From NCBI RefSeq assembly GCF_002005205.3, contig NZ_CP019702.2, positions 728,501 through 792,500 on the forward strand: a DNA stretch of 64,000 nt, in the 5' to 3' direction. The notes beneath the pieces were generated by a model that worked only from the letters and a program-made list of their open reading frames with translations, did no database searches and was not told the origin of the DNA. This document shows positions 35,451 to 44,126 of the stretch, in pieces. Within the stretch, counting starts at the first letter, position 1; every line of letters begins with the position of its first letter. The stretch is from Rhizobium rhizogenes (lineage in GTDB: Bacteria > Pseudomonadota > Alphaproteobacteria > Rhizobiales > Rhizobiaceae). The translations under genes and the position numbers were made by a program.

Positions 35451-36484
35451 GCGTCTCCCACGTCACTCATGACAATTCTGCGCCCGGTTTCAGCGGATCT
35501 GTAGATCGCGGTGATGACACGCACCGCTTCGAGACCGTCACGGAAGTTAATATCCACCGGACGTCCGTCGCGGATCGCATCACGGATATCGAGCCACTGG
35601 TCGACGTGACCGCGAATGCCGATGCCGACCTGACTGCCCGCACCACTTTTGATCGATGCATCGGCAGCGGCTGGCAGCAACTGATCCGGGAATGTCCACT
35701 CAACGACATTCGTGTGATTGATTGCCACGTGACCGCGATCCGTGAACAACATCAACGAGGCAGGGCGCCCCGGAGGCGTTGCCGTGCTGGTGATGATGAT
35801 GCCCCGCGCGCCGTTTCCGAAGGTCAGAAGGGCCTGGCAGAGATCCTCGCTACCACCGTCGCGTCCCGCGACATTGGTCGCCTCCGCCATGACGCTTACG
35901 ACCGGACCGAAAAGCCAGAGCATGAGATCAAGCGTGTGGATACCCTGGTTGAACAGCGATCCGCCACCCTGTACATGGAGCTTTCGCCACGGCTTTTCAT
36001 CGTAGTAGGCATCCGAACGGTGCCAATAGACCTGACCTTCGATGGCAACGGGCCGCCCCAATTCGCCAGAATGTAGACGGCGATGGATATCCTGATGCTG
36101 CGCCTCCAGACGTCGCTGCGACATGGTGGAGCAGACAAGGCCCGCCATTTGCGAACACCGATAAAGATCGATCGCCTCATCGAGATCAACAGCCAGCGGC
36201 TTTTCGACAACGACATGCAGGCCCTTATCCAGCGCCGCCCGCGCCGGTGCATAATGGCTGCCGCTCGGCGTGGCGATCACGATCACGTCCAGATCGGCCT
36301 CTTCGATCATCGATGCAGCATCGGGGAAAAGGCACACGTCCTGCGGCGCGGCGAAGAGTTCAAGCTCCTCTGCGGTACCGCCTGCGACGGCGGTCAGCGC
36401 GATACCTTCAACGGCACCGATTGCATCGCGATGGACCCTGCCAATTGTTCCAGGCCCAACCAGCCCGACCTTGATGACCGACAC
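35447..36484 (-). CDS. Gfo/Idh/MocA family oxidoreductase (second)
   Basis: A 345-residue dehydrogenase of the same superfamily as its downstream neighbour but more canonical: VGLVGPGTIGRVH, ATPSGSHY, the EKP motif in VVVEKPLAVDLDEA, and the catalytic block GGGSLFNQGIHTLDLMLWL. GTG 36484 is chosen because AGGAAGGAG lies 6 bases ahead; an ATG nine codons earlier has no ribosome site. It is the first gene of the minus-strand trio (two dehydrogenases and lacI), divergent from the nag/uxu operon. Two such enzymes together often perform oxidation followed by reduction of a sugar at different carbons. Confidence 0.87.
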   Translation of the reverse strand: MSVIKVGLVGPGTIGRVHRDAIGAVEGIALTAVAGGTAEELELFAAPQDVCLFPDAASMIEEADLDVIVIATPSGSHYAPARAALDKGLHVVVEKPLAVDLDEAIDLYRCSQMAGLVCSTMSQRRLEAQHQDIHRRLHSGELGRPVAIEGQVYWHRSDAYYDEKPWRKLHVQGGGSLFNQGIHTLDLMLWLFGPVVSVMAEATNVAGRDGGSEDLCQALLTFGNGARGIIITSTATPPGRPASLMLFTDRGHVAINHTNVVEWTFPDQLLPAAADASIKSGAGSQVGIGIRGHVDQWLDIRDAIRDGRPVDINFRDGLEAVRVITAIYRSAETGRRIVMSDVGDA

Positions 36485-36643
36485 ATCTGTCTCCTTCCTG
36501 AGCGAGGGCATTATAGACGATATCTATGCAACCGATTTCAGAAAATTTTGCAATAGGCATTGCGCTAAAATTATAAAATTATTGGAATTAACAGTAATTC
36601 AGACCTTTTAACAAAATAATTTGCATAAAAATACTATTGACTT

Positions 36644-36659
36644 ATGCAAGCGGTTGCAT
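36644..36659. promoter_or_regulatory. LacI-type operator in the divergent promoter region
   Basis: ATGCAAGCGGTTGCAT has 6-bp arms ATGCAA/TTGCAT around GCGG, the typical LacI/GalR operator shape. A further TTGCATAA at 36621-36628 pairs with TTATGCAA at 36642-36649. A TTGACT at 36637-36642 may be the -35 element for the plus-strand operon. The 207-base region is markedly AT-rich. The adjacent LacI protein is the likely ligand. Confidence 0.65.
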
Positions 36660-36691
36660 TTTTCTGAAGCCAGCAAATGAGGAGTTTACAT

Positions 36692-37471
36692 ATGTCATCG
36701 TCATGGCAGGTCGATCGTCTCGTCATCCGAAGCGAAGCGTCGCGCAGCGATATGGCCAAAACGGCCAGCCTTGATCTTGCCGCCACCCTGCGCCAGCTTC
36801 TCGCCGCAAAGGATCGCGTTTCGGTCATGTTCGCCGCCGCCCCCAGCCAACAGGACACGCTTGCCCTCCTTTGCCGGGAAAAGGCCATCGACTGGTCGCG
36901 GATCACCGCCTTCCACATGGACGAGTATATCGGGCTTGAGGCCGGCCATATGGCGCGTTTCGCCAACTGGCTCGACAGGTATCTCTTCTCACACCTACCC
37001 TTCGGCGCCGTACATCGCATCGAACCGCATCGCTTCGCATCACCCGAAGCCTGCGCTACCGATTATGCCTGCCGCCTCGCTGCTGAGCCGCTCGACCTCG
37101 TATGCCTGGGTGTCGGCATCAACGGCCATCTTGCCTTCAACGATCCGCCGGAAGCGCGGTTCGACGAAAAAGAAGCGGTGAAGGTCGTGACGCTTGCGCA
37201 AGACTGCCGCGCGCAGCAGGTGGAAGACGAATGTTTCGCCCAACTGACCGACGTGCCGCAACGGGCGATCACCGTTACCATTCCTGCACTTCTTGCCGCA
37301 ACCAGCATGATATGCATCGTGCCCGGCGCACTCAAAAAGGAGGCGGTGACCCGCATGCTGACGGGACCGGTTACGGAAGATTGCCCCGCGAGTATTCTGC
37401 GCACCCATAATCAGGCGCGGCTCTATATCGACAGTGATTCCATGCCCGACGTCGACAGGAGGGCCGCATGA
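36692..37471 (+). CDS. nagB: glucosamine-6-phosphate deaminase-like protein (NagB family)
   Basis: NagB-family sugar-phosphate isomerase/deaminase of 259 residues, expected to convert glucosamine-6-phosphate to fructose-6-phosphate and ammonia. The lid/active-site Asp is in FHMDEYIGL and the catalytic His in GVGINGHLAFNDPP. Compared with E. coli NagB (NDGHIAFNE) the Asp before Gly-His is Asn and the later Glu is Asp, as in a divergent subfamily, so the exact reaction is uncertain. GAGGAG lies 7 bases before ATG 36692. It is the first gene of the plus-strand operon and overlaps nagA by 4 bases. Confidence 0.82.
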   Translation: MSSSWQVDRLVIRSEASRSDMAKTASLDLAATLRQLLAAKDRVSVMFAAAPSQQDTLALLCREKAIDWSRITAFHMDEYIGLEAGHMARFANWLDRYLFSHLPFGAVHRIEPHRFASPEACATDYACRLAAEPLDLVCLGVGINGHLAFNDPPEARFDEKEAVKVVTLAQDCRAQQVEDECFAQLTDVPQRAITVTIPALLAATSMICIVPGALKKEAVTRMLTGPVTEDCPASILRTHNQARLYIDSDSMPDVDRRAA

Positions 37472-38619
37472 TTGTCGGACGCGACGCCCTCAACGGACAG
37501 GTTATCGGCCTTGCCGTCGAAAACGGCATGATCGCAGCTCTGCACCCTATCGAGGAACACAACGGTGAGGATCTTCCTTGGCTCGCGCCGGGTTTTGTCG
37601 ATCTGCAGGTGAACGGTTGGGGCGGCCATGATTTCAATCATCAGGATATCACGGAAGAGTCGGTACTCGCCATTGCAGCGGGGATGCGCAGCCAGGGCGT
37701 CAGGGCATTCCTGCCGACGCTGATCACTGCATCGATCGACACGATCTGTAATGCTCTTTCCGTCATTGCGACCGCCCGCAAGAAACATCAATGGCTTGCC
37801 GGGATGATCCCGGGCATCCATGTCGAAGGCCCTTTCATCTCACCCGAAGACGGCGCACGGGGCGCGCATCCACGGGAACATGTCCGATCCCCTTCCTGCG
37901 AGGAGTTCGACCAGTGGCAAAGGGCCTCAGGCGGAATTGTGCGGCTTGTGACGCTCTGCCCGAAGCAGGCCGATGCCCGCACTTTCATTCATCACCTGCG
38001 CAACGCGGATTGTCTTGTTTCGATTGGGCATTCCTCGGCCGAAAGCGCTGATATCGCCGAGGCATCGCGGGCGGGAGCCGGCTTCAGCACCCATCTCGGC
38101 AACGGCATCTCGCAGACATTGCCGCGTCATCCGAACCTGATATGGGCACAACTCGCCAATGACGGGTTACAGGCAATGTTTATCGCCGACGGCCACCACC
38201 TGGACCGGGTAACCCTCACCGCCATGTTGAGAGCAAAGGGTGTGCAACGATCAATCCTTGTCAGCGATATGGTCGCGCTCGCGGGCATGCCGCCGGGCCG
38301 CTACCGGCAGCCGGTCGGCGGTGACGTGGAGCTTTCCGCCGAGGGCCGCCTCTCCATGGCGGGTACGCGAATGCTCGCCGGCGCGGCAAAACCGCTTTCT
38401 GATGGCGTCGCATTGGTCGCCGCCCTGGAAGGGTTCAACCTTGAGGATGCAATCACCATGGCCGCAGTCAATCCGGCAAAGGTGCTCGGCCTCGAAACCG
38501 GTCTGCGCGAGGGTGCCCCGGCGGATTTCGTCGCCTTCCACTGGGCCCCGGGAGAAACGGGCCTGCGTTTTTGCGAACCGGCATCAGGGGCGGAACCTTT
38601 CACCTCTCAACAATCATAA
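37468..38619 (+). CDS. nagA: N-acetylglucosamine-6-phosphate deacetylase
   Basis: Amidohydrolase of 383 residues that removes acetate from N-acetylglucosamine-6-phosphate. Recognisable blocks are APGFVDLQVNGWGGHDFN, the metal-binding Glu in GIHVEGPFISPEDGARGAHP, the His in SIGHSSA and in GFSTHLGNGIS, the substrate-binding IADGHHLD, and the catalytic Asp in ILVSDMVALAG. Length is normal. It overlaps nagB-like by ATGA and would supply its substrate. No N-acetylglucosamine kinase or PTS gene is in the window, so the phosphorylation step must come from elsewhere. Confidence 0.9.
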   Translation: MIVGRDALNGQVIGLAVENGMIAALHPIEEHNGEDLPWLAPGFVDLQVNGWGGHDFNHQDITEESVLAIAAGMRSQGVRAFLPTLITASIDTICNALSVIATARKKHQWLAGMIPGIHVEGPFISPEDGARGAHPREHVRSPSCEEFDQWQRASGGIVRLVTLCPKQADARTFIHHLRNADCLVSIGHSSAESADIAEASRAGAGFSTHLGNGISQTLPRHPNLIWAQLANDGLQAMFIADGHHLDRVTLTAMLRAKGVQRSILVSDMVALAGMPPGRYRQPVGGDVELSAEGRLSMAGTRMLAGAAKPLSDGVALVAALEGFNLEDAITMAAVNPAKVLGLETGLREGAPADFVAFHWAPGETGLRFCEPASGAEPFTSQQS

Positions 38620-38631
38620 TGGGGAAGTAAG

Positions 38632-39708
38632 ATGGCTCGGGTGGAAATCCGCAAACTGCATAAACACTACGGCGACTTTCACGCCCTGCGCGATCTCAAC
38701 GTTTCGATGGAGGATGGAGAGTTCGTCGTACTCGTCGGACCCTCCGGTTGCGGCAAGTCCACCCTCCTCAGAATGATAGCGGGGCTCGAGGATGTTTCGG
38801 ATGGCGAAATCCATATTGATGGCCGGGTGATCAACGACATCGAATCGAAGGACCGCGATATCGCGATGGTGTTCCAGAACTACGCGCTTTATCCGCACAT
38901 GACCGTTTACGACAACATGGCATTCTCGATGAAGCTCCGCCGCGCTCCGGCCGACCGCATCCGCAAGGAGGTGGAAGCCGCGGCCGCGATCCTTGGCCTC
39001 AGCGACCATCTGGAGCGTTACCCGCGCCAGCTCTCGGGGGGCCAGCGCCAGCGCGTCGCCATGGGACGCGCGATCGTGCGCAAGCCGAAGGTCTTCCTGT
39101 TTGACGAACCCCTCTCGAATCTGGATGCGAAGCTGCGCGTGAAGATGCGCTCGGAGATCAAGTCGCTGCATCGCCGGCTTGGCAACACGATGATTTACGT
39201 CACCCATGATCAGGTCGAAGCCATGACGATGGCGGACAGGATCGTGGTCATGCAGAGCGGCATCATCGAGCAGGTCGGCTCTCCGCTGGAATTGTACGAC
39301 CGGCCCGCCAATCTCTTCGTTGCGGGCTTCATCGGTTCCCCGGCGATGAATTTTCTCGAAGGACTTTCGACTGAAACGGATTTCGTGATGTGCGACGGTA
39401 CAAAAATACCACTTCCGACGCGACTGGGCCACTCCTCAGGCGAGGCGCTGCTGGGCATCCGGCCCGAAAGCCTGATCCTTTGCGCGCCCGACGATCCGGC
39501 ACGCATCGAAGCCTCCATTGTTTCTGTCGAGCCGACAGGCGCAGAAAGCCATGCCACGCTGATGCTCGGCGGAGAGGAAGTGACCGCCGTATTTCGGGAA
39601 AGATTGCCGGACCATCCGGGCGGCGCCCTGTCGCTGAAACTATCCCGTGCCGGAACGCATCTGTTCGACAAGGCAAGCGGGGCAAGGATCGAAAACGGTC
39701 AGCGCTAA
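38632..39708 (+). CDS. sugar ABC transporter ATP-binding protein (UgpC/MsmK type)
   Basis: ATPase of a carbohydrate ABC importer, 358 residues. The nucleotide-binding domain (about 1-240) has Walker [11 protein letters not shown]-loop [13 protein letters not shown], signature [14 protein letters not shown], Walker [18 protein letters not shown] and switch His VTHDQ. A C-terminal TOBE domain follows ([12 protein letters not shown]), as in the MalK/UgpC group. It lies 12 bases after nagA and before the matching binding protein and two permeases. MalK-type ATPases can serve several importers. Confidence 0.93.
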   Translation: MARVEIRKLHKHYGDFHALRDLNVSMEDGEFVVLVGPSGCGKSTLLRMIAGLEDVSDGEIHIDGRVINDIESKDRDIAMVFQNYALYPHMTVYDNMAFSMKLRRAPADRIRKEVEAAAAILGLSDHLERYPRQLSGGQRQRVAMGRAIVRKPKVFLFDEPLSNLDAKLRVKMRSEIKSLHRRLGNTMIYVTHDQVEAMTMADRIVVMQSGIIEQVGSPLELYDRPANLFVAGFIGSPAMNFLEGLSTETDFVMCDGTKIPLPTRLGHSSGEALLGIRPESLILCAPDDPARIEASIVSVEPTGAESHATLMLGGEEVTAVFRERLPDHPGGALSLKLSRAGTHLFDKASGARIENGQR

Positions 39709-39758
39709 CCGATAAATACAACAATAAAAACAGTCAATTTCATAAGAGGAGAACAGAA

Positions 39759-41027
39759 ATGGCATATCATCCCTTCAAGACGCTTCCCATTGCCGCACTG
39801 ATGGCTGGCCTTTCCTGGACAGCGCAGGCGGAAACCCTGACGCTTTGGGGCGGATCGCCCGAGCTCGAACCTTTCTACAAATACGTAGCCGGACAAATGA
39901 AGATCGCGCATCCGGATTTCGAGCTGAAAGTCGAAACCATTAGCCTGCGCGAACATGAAAAGCGGCTGGCCTTTGCCCTGCCCGCTGGCTCCGCCGCCGA
40001 TATTGTCGAAATGCAGTCAGAGGCGCCACGTTACGTGCAGTCGGGTCTGTTGGCACCCGCACCGGATAAAGTGGCGGCCTTCGTGAAGGACCCGAAAAAC
40101 TTCAACGCCGTCTATTCCGCCGCCGTGTCGGATGGCGAGCATATCTATGGCGTGCCGCTTTATCACGGACAGGCTGCACTCTATTACAATGCCGAAAAAT
40201 TCGCCAAGGCCGGTCTTTCCGGCCCGCCGAAGACGATGGAGCAATATTCCGAATATGCCGCAAAGCTGACCGAACGGGATGCTTCCGGAAATCCCACCGC
40301 CAGTGGCTGGTCTATGCGCCTTTCCGGCGGTGGACAGGGCATCAGTGAAAAGTTCTGGATCAATCTTCATCAGTTCGGCGGTACGTTGATCGAGAAGAAG
40401 GGCGAAGGCTGGAAAGCGGCGATTGCCAGCGAGGCCGGACGAAAAACGCTAAAGCAATATCTCGAGCAGCTTTTTGTAACGAAGACCGTCAGTCCGCAGA
40501 TGAAGGCCGATGCGGAAGCATTCGAGCTTGGGCAGACCGCAATGTTTATCCGTGAATCCTGGGTCATCGGCGACATCCTCAAGAAGGCGCCGAACCTGAA
40601 ATACGCAACCGCGCCGCTGCCCAAGGGCTCGCTGGTCGTGCCGGCATCACTGTTCGTGCCGGCAGAAAACGACCGCAGCGGTCTTGCCTGGGAATTCGTC
40701 GAGAAGACAAATGCTCCCGAGAATCTGCAATGGCTGCTGGAGAATGTCGGCTGGCTGCCCTCGCGGGACAATATCGACTACGCCGCCATTATAGCCAAAA
40801 ACCCGGCGCTGGAAGCCTTTGCCGCACCGCCGCAGGACTACACCTATTTCAGCTTGCCGCCGATTGCGCCCTCAAGCGAAATTTTGACCCGTTTCGCCGC
40901 ACGTCTGGAAGCTGCTTTCGCCAATCCGGCGCTCGCGACGGACGATGCGGGTATCGATCGCGCGCTTGCCGACGCGGCCAGGGAGATCGACACCATTCTC
41001 GAACGGGAAGGCCTGCTGGCGAAATAA
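39759..41027 (+). CDS. carbohydrate ABC transporter substrate-binding protein (family 1)
   Basis: Periplasmic sugar receptor of 422 residues. The signal peptide is about residues 1-22 (ending AQA before ETLTLWGG), followed by the family-1 fold: LKVETISLREHEKRLAFALPAGSAADIVEMQ, VPLYHGQAALYYNAEKFAKAG, GWSMRLSGGGQG. AGAGGAGAAC ahead of ATG 39759 decides the start against a long upstream frame that overlaps the ATPase gene. The size suggests an oligosaccharide- or disaccharide-type ligand. Given nag and uxu enzymes in the same operon, a sugar containing hexosamine and hexuronic acid is an attractive guess. Confidence 0.9.
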   Translation: MAYHPFKTLPIAALMAGLSWTAQAETLTLWGGSPELEPFYKYVAGQMKIAHPDFELKVETISLREHEKRLAFALPAGSAADIVEMQSEAPRYVQSGLLAPAPDKVAAFVKDPKNFNAVYSAAVSDGEHIYGVPLYHGQAALYYNAEKFAKAGLSGPPKTMEQYSEYAAKLTERDASGNPTASGWSMRLSGGGQGISEKFWINLHQFGGTLIEKKGEGWKAAIASEAGRKTLKQYLEQLFVTKTVSPQMKADAEAFELGQTAMFIRESWVIGDILKKAPNLKYATAPLPKGSLVVPASLFVPAENDRSGLAWEFVEKTNAPENLQWLLENVGWLPSRDNIDYAAIIAKNPALEAFAAPPQDYTYFSLPPIAPSSEILTRFAARLEAAFANPALATDDAGIDRALADAAREIDTILEREGLLAK

Positions 41028-41051
41028 TCGCCAGCGCCTGAAGCAACGTGC

Positions 41052-41074
41052 CGGGGACGGCCTTGCTGTCCCCG
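41052..41074 (+). other. intercistronic stem-loop after the sugar-binding protein gene
   Basis: CGGGGAC / GTCCCCG make a 7-bp stem with a 9-base loop between receptor and first permease genes. As at 905-928, it has no T-run and sits where an mRNA stabiliser that raises receptor output is expected. Confidence 0.55.
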
Positions 41075-41092
41075 CGACGAAAGGACCGTCAG

Positions 41093-41983
41093 ATGAAACG
41101 CCGCAAACAATTGAGCTTCGTGATAAGCGCGCTGGCCGTGCCGTTGACGCTGTTCGTGCTCGTCCGGGTCGTACCGATCTTCGAGACGTTACGGCTCAGC
41201 CTGTTCAAATGGGATATCATCTCCCGCAACAAGCCCTTTATCGGTCTCGCTAATTTTCAGGAACTTGCTGGCGATCCGCTGTTTCTCGAAGCCCTGCGCA
41301 ACACCACGATCATCGCCTTCGGTGTGCTGGCCTTGACGATCCCCCTTGCGCTCGGTCTTGCAGCACTCATCCAATATCGCTTTGGCAGCGCATTGGCGGG
41401 GTTTTACGAGACCAGCGTCTTCATTCCTCATATCGTGTCGCTCGTACCGGCCGCCATGGCCTGGAAATGGGTTTTCGATGCTCAACTCGGGCCGTTGAAT
41501 GCTTTCCTCGGCCTCTTCGGCATACCTGCGCAGGCCTGGCTTTTTGATCCTGTCTGGTCAATCGTCTGCATCATCGTCCTGTGTTCCTGGCAGGCGCTCG
41601 GTTACGCGGTCCTGATCTTCCTGATCGGCCTGCGCAATATCCCGGTGTCGCTCTATGAAGCCGCCCGGCTGGACGGTGCGACGGCATGGGAATGTTTCCG
41701 GCATATTTCCGTGCCGCAGTTGCGGCCCGTGACGCTCTATGTATCGGTCGTCACCATGATCGCCGCCTTCAATATTTACGGGCAGGCTTTCGTGCTCGCC
41801 TCGGACTCTCAGGGCGCGCCCGGCAAGCTCGTCAGGGTGCTCGTGCTCGACATGCTGGAAAACAGCTTCCGCAATTACCGCGTCGGATACGCCGCAGCGG
41901 AAGCCGTGGTGCTTCTCGCCATCGTGCTTTTCCTGACGGCCGGTCAATTCGTTTTCTTCCGTGACAAGGCGGCGCGCCGATGA
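41093..41983 (+). CDS. sugar ABC transporter permease (MalF/UgpA type)
   Basis: Membrane subunit of the sugar importer, 296 residues with about six helices. FVISALAVPLTLFVLVRVVPIFETLRLSLFKWD at the N-terminus and the coupling loop EAARLDGATAWECFRHISVPQLRPVT are characteristic of the MalF/UgpA group. AAGGA lies 7 bases before ATG 41093, which is preferred over an upstream in-frame ATG. It overlaps the next permease gene by 4 bases (ATGA). Confidence 0.9.
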   Translation: MKRRKQLSFVISALAVPLTLFVLVRVVPIFETLRLSLFKWDIISRNKPFIGLANFQELAGDPLFLEALRNTTIIAFGVLALTIPLALGLAALIQYRFGSALAGFYETSVFIPHIVSLVPAAMAWKWVFDAQLGPLNAFLGLFGIPAQAWLFDPVWSIVCIIVLCSWQALGYAVLIFLIGLRNIPVSLYEAARLDGATAWECFRHISVPQLRPVTLYVSVVTMIAAFNIYGQAFVLASDSQGAPGKLVRVLVLDMLENSFRNYRVGYAAAEAVVLLAIVLFLTAGQFVFFRDKAARR

Positions 41984-42834
41984 ACCACACGTTACAAAAC
42001 CGGAAATCCGGGCGTTTTTCCCTCCAGAAATTTATCGTGGACATCATTCTGACCGTCTTCGGCGTGCTGATGATCCTGCCGCTCATCATGCTCACCGCCA
42101 ATGCCTTCAAGACACCCGCGGAACTCCTGGCGTGGCCGCCGAGGCTCATTCCGCAATCGCCGACGCTGGATAATTTCTCCTCCGTCCTTACCGAAACGCC
42201 GCTGTTGATCTGGATGGGCAACAGTCTCGCTTTCGCGGCCATTTCGACGGTCGCCATCGTTCTTACGTCGTCCGTTACCGGTTATGTCCTGGCGAAATTC
42301 CGCTTTCCCGGCGTAAACCTGATATTCTTCGGTGTACTGGCTACCGCTATCGTACCGTTCGAAGTATACATGATCCCGCTTTATCTCGGTGTGCGGCAAC
42401 TGGGGTTACTGAACTCCCTTGGCGGACTTCTGGCCGGCTATCTGGTGATGAGCTTCGGCATCTTCCTCATCCGGCAATACGCGATCTCTTCCATCCCCGA
42501 CGAATTGATGGAAGCCGCGCGCATGGACGGCGCCGGCGAATGGTGGATCTTCTTCCGCATTGTCCTGCCGCTGATGCGCGGTCCGATCGGCACGCTGACC
42601 GTTCTCGCTTTCTTTCAGGCATGGACGACCTTCGCATGGCCGATGGTCGTCAATACCGCCCGCGACAAATACGTTCTCGAGGTGGGGCTTGCCCTTTTCC
42701 AGACGGGCTTCACCGTCGATCTCGGTCGCCTCAGCGCCGCCGCAGCCCTGTCCCTGATCCCGAGCGTCGTCTTCTTCGGCGCGATGCGGCGGAACTTCGT
42801 CAAGGGCGTCGCCGCCAGCGGCATGAAGGAATAG
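41980..42834 (+). CDS. sugar ABC transporter permease (MalG/UgpE type)
   Basis: Second membrane subunit, 284 residues with six hydrophobic segments. It shows IILTVFGVLMILPLIMLTANAFKTPAELLAWPP at the N-terminus, ATAIVPFEVYMIPLYL, and the coupling loop EAARMDGAGEWWIFFRIVLPLMRGPIGTL typical of MalG/UgpE proteins. It is translationally coupled to the first permease and is followed after 68 bases by uxuA. Confidence 0.9.
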   Translation: MNHTLQNRKSGRFSLQKFIVDIILTVFGVLMILPLIMLTANAFKTPAELLAWPPRLIPQSPTLDNFSSVLTETPLLIWMGNSLAFAAISTVAIVLTSSVTGYVLAKFRFPGVNLIFFGVLATAIVPFEVYMIPLYLGVRQLGLLNSLGGLLAGYLVMSFGIFLIRQYAISSIPDELMEAARMDGAGEWWIFFRIVLPLMRGPIGTLTVLAFFQAWTTFAWPMVVNTARDKYVLEVGLALFQTGFTVDLGRLSAAAALSLIPSVVFFGAMRRNFVKGVAASGMKE

Positions 42835-42902
42835 CGGGGAGGCCAACCTCCCTTTTCCTTCGTTCGCTAAACGCCATTCATACTATCAGAAGAGGACTAA
42901 AA

Positions 42903-44126
42903 ATGCGGCAGACTTGGCGTTGGTTCGGCCCTTCCGATCCCGTATCGATCGATGACATGCTGCAGGCGGGGGTCGAAGGTGTCGTCACGGCGCTGCACCA
43001 TATCCCGCCTGGCGAGATATGGTCACCGAAGGAAATCGGCCGGCACCAGCGGGAACTTTCCGTCATGCGCGACGGTCAGCCATCCGGCCTGATCTGGGAG
43101 GTGGTGGAAAGCCTGCCCGTTTCGGAAGATATCAAGCGCCAGAGCGGTGCCTGGCGCACGCATATCGAAAACTGGAAGACCAGCCTCTCCCATCTGGCCG
43201 ACGCCGGCATCCGCACGATCTGCTACAATTTCATGCCGGTCCTCGACTGGACGCGCACCGATCTCGCCTACCGCCTGGGCAACGGCGCAACCTGTATGCG
43301 CTTCGATGCTGTGGATTTCGCTGCTTTCGATCTTTTCCTGCTCGAACGCCCCGGCGCCGATGGAGATTTCGATGCAGAGCTGATCGAAGAAGCGCGGCAG
43401 CGCTTCTCAGCGATGGACGATCGCCGCAGGCAGCAACTTGTCGCAAATATTGTGTCCGGCCTGCCGGGGGCGGCGACCCATATGACCATCGATGAGGTGA
43501 AGGCGCATCTTGATCTCTATAGCGGCATATCCGCCGACCGGTTGCGCCAGAACCTGCTGGATTTTCTGGGCGAGGTTGCGCCTTTCGCCGAGGATTTAGG
43601 CCTAAGCCTATGCTGCCACCCGGACGATCCGCCATTCCCGCTGCTCGGCCTGCCGCGCATCATGTCGACCGAAAAAGACTATCGCGATCTGACCGACGCC
43701 ATCGACATTCCGGCAAACGGTATCACGCTCTGCACAGGCTCGCTTGGCGCCCGCAGGGACAACGATCTGCCCGGCATGATGGCGAGGCTCGGCAGCCGGG
43801 TGCATTTCCTGCATCTCCGCAATGTGGCGCTGGAAGACGGACGCGCCGGCGGCTCGTTTCATGAGGCTGCTCATCTGGAAGGCAATACCGATATGGTCGC
43901 CGTCATTGCCGCGGTCCTTGCCGAAGAAGCCCGGCGCAAACGGCATGGCCGGGACGACTGGCAGATACCGTTCCGCCCAGACCATGGCCAGAACATTCTC
44001 GACGATCATGTTCGCCAGACCCGACCCGGTTATCCGGCCATCGGCCGCCTCAAGGGACTGGCGGAACTGCGCGGCATCATGACCGCGATATCCCATCCGA
44101 TGTTCTCCAAGGAGCGCAACGGATGA
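42903..44126 (+). CDS. uxuA: mannonate dehydratase
   Basis: UxuA-type enzyme of 407 residues that dehydrates D-mannonate to 2-keto-3-deoxygluconate in glucuronate catabolism. Family blocks are RWFGPSDPVSIDDMLQAGVEGVVTALHHIPPGEIW, ICYNFMPVLDWTRTDL, SLCCHPDDPPFPLLGLPRI with Cys and His metal ligands, TLCTGSLGAR, FLHLRNVALE, and the C-terminal PFRPDHGQNI. ATG 42903 directly begins the conserved N-terminus; a longer open frame overlaps the permease gene. It overlaps uxuB by 4 bases. No uronate isomerase (uxaC) is present in the window. Confidence 0.92.
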   Translation: MRQTWRWFGPSDPVSIDDMLQAGVEGVVTALHHIPPGEIWSPKEIGRHQRELSVMRDGQPSGLIWEVVESLPVSEDIKRQSGAWRTHIENWKTSLSHLADAGIRTICYNFMPVLDWTRTDLAYRLGNGATCMRFDAVDFAAFDLFLLERPGADGDFDAELIEEARQRFSAMDDRRRQQLVANIVSGLPGAATHMTIDEVKAHLDLYSGISADRLRQNLLDFLGEVAPFAEDLGLSLCCHPDDPPFPLLGLPRIMSTEKDYRDLTDAIDIPANGITLCTGSLGARRDNDLPGMMARLGSRVHFLHLRNVALEDGRAGGSFHEAAHLEGNTDMVAVIAAVLAEEARRKRHGRDDWQIPFRPDHGQNILDDHVRQTRPGYPAIGRLKGLAELRGIMTAISHPMFSKERNG

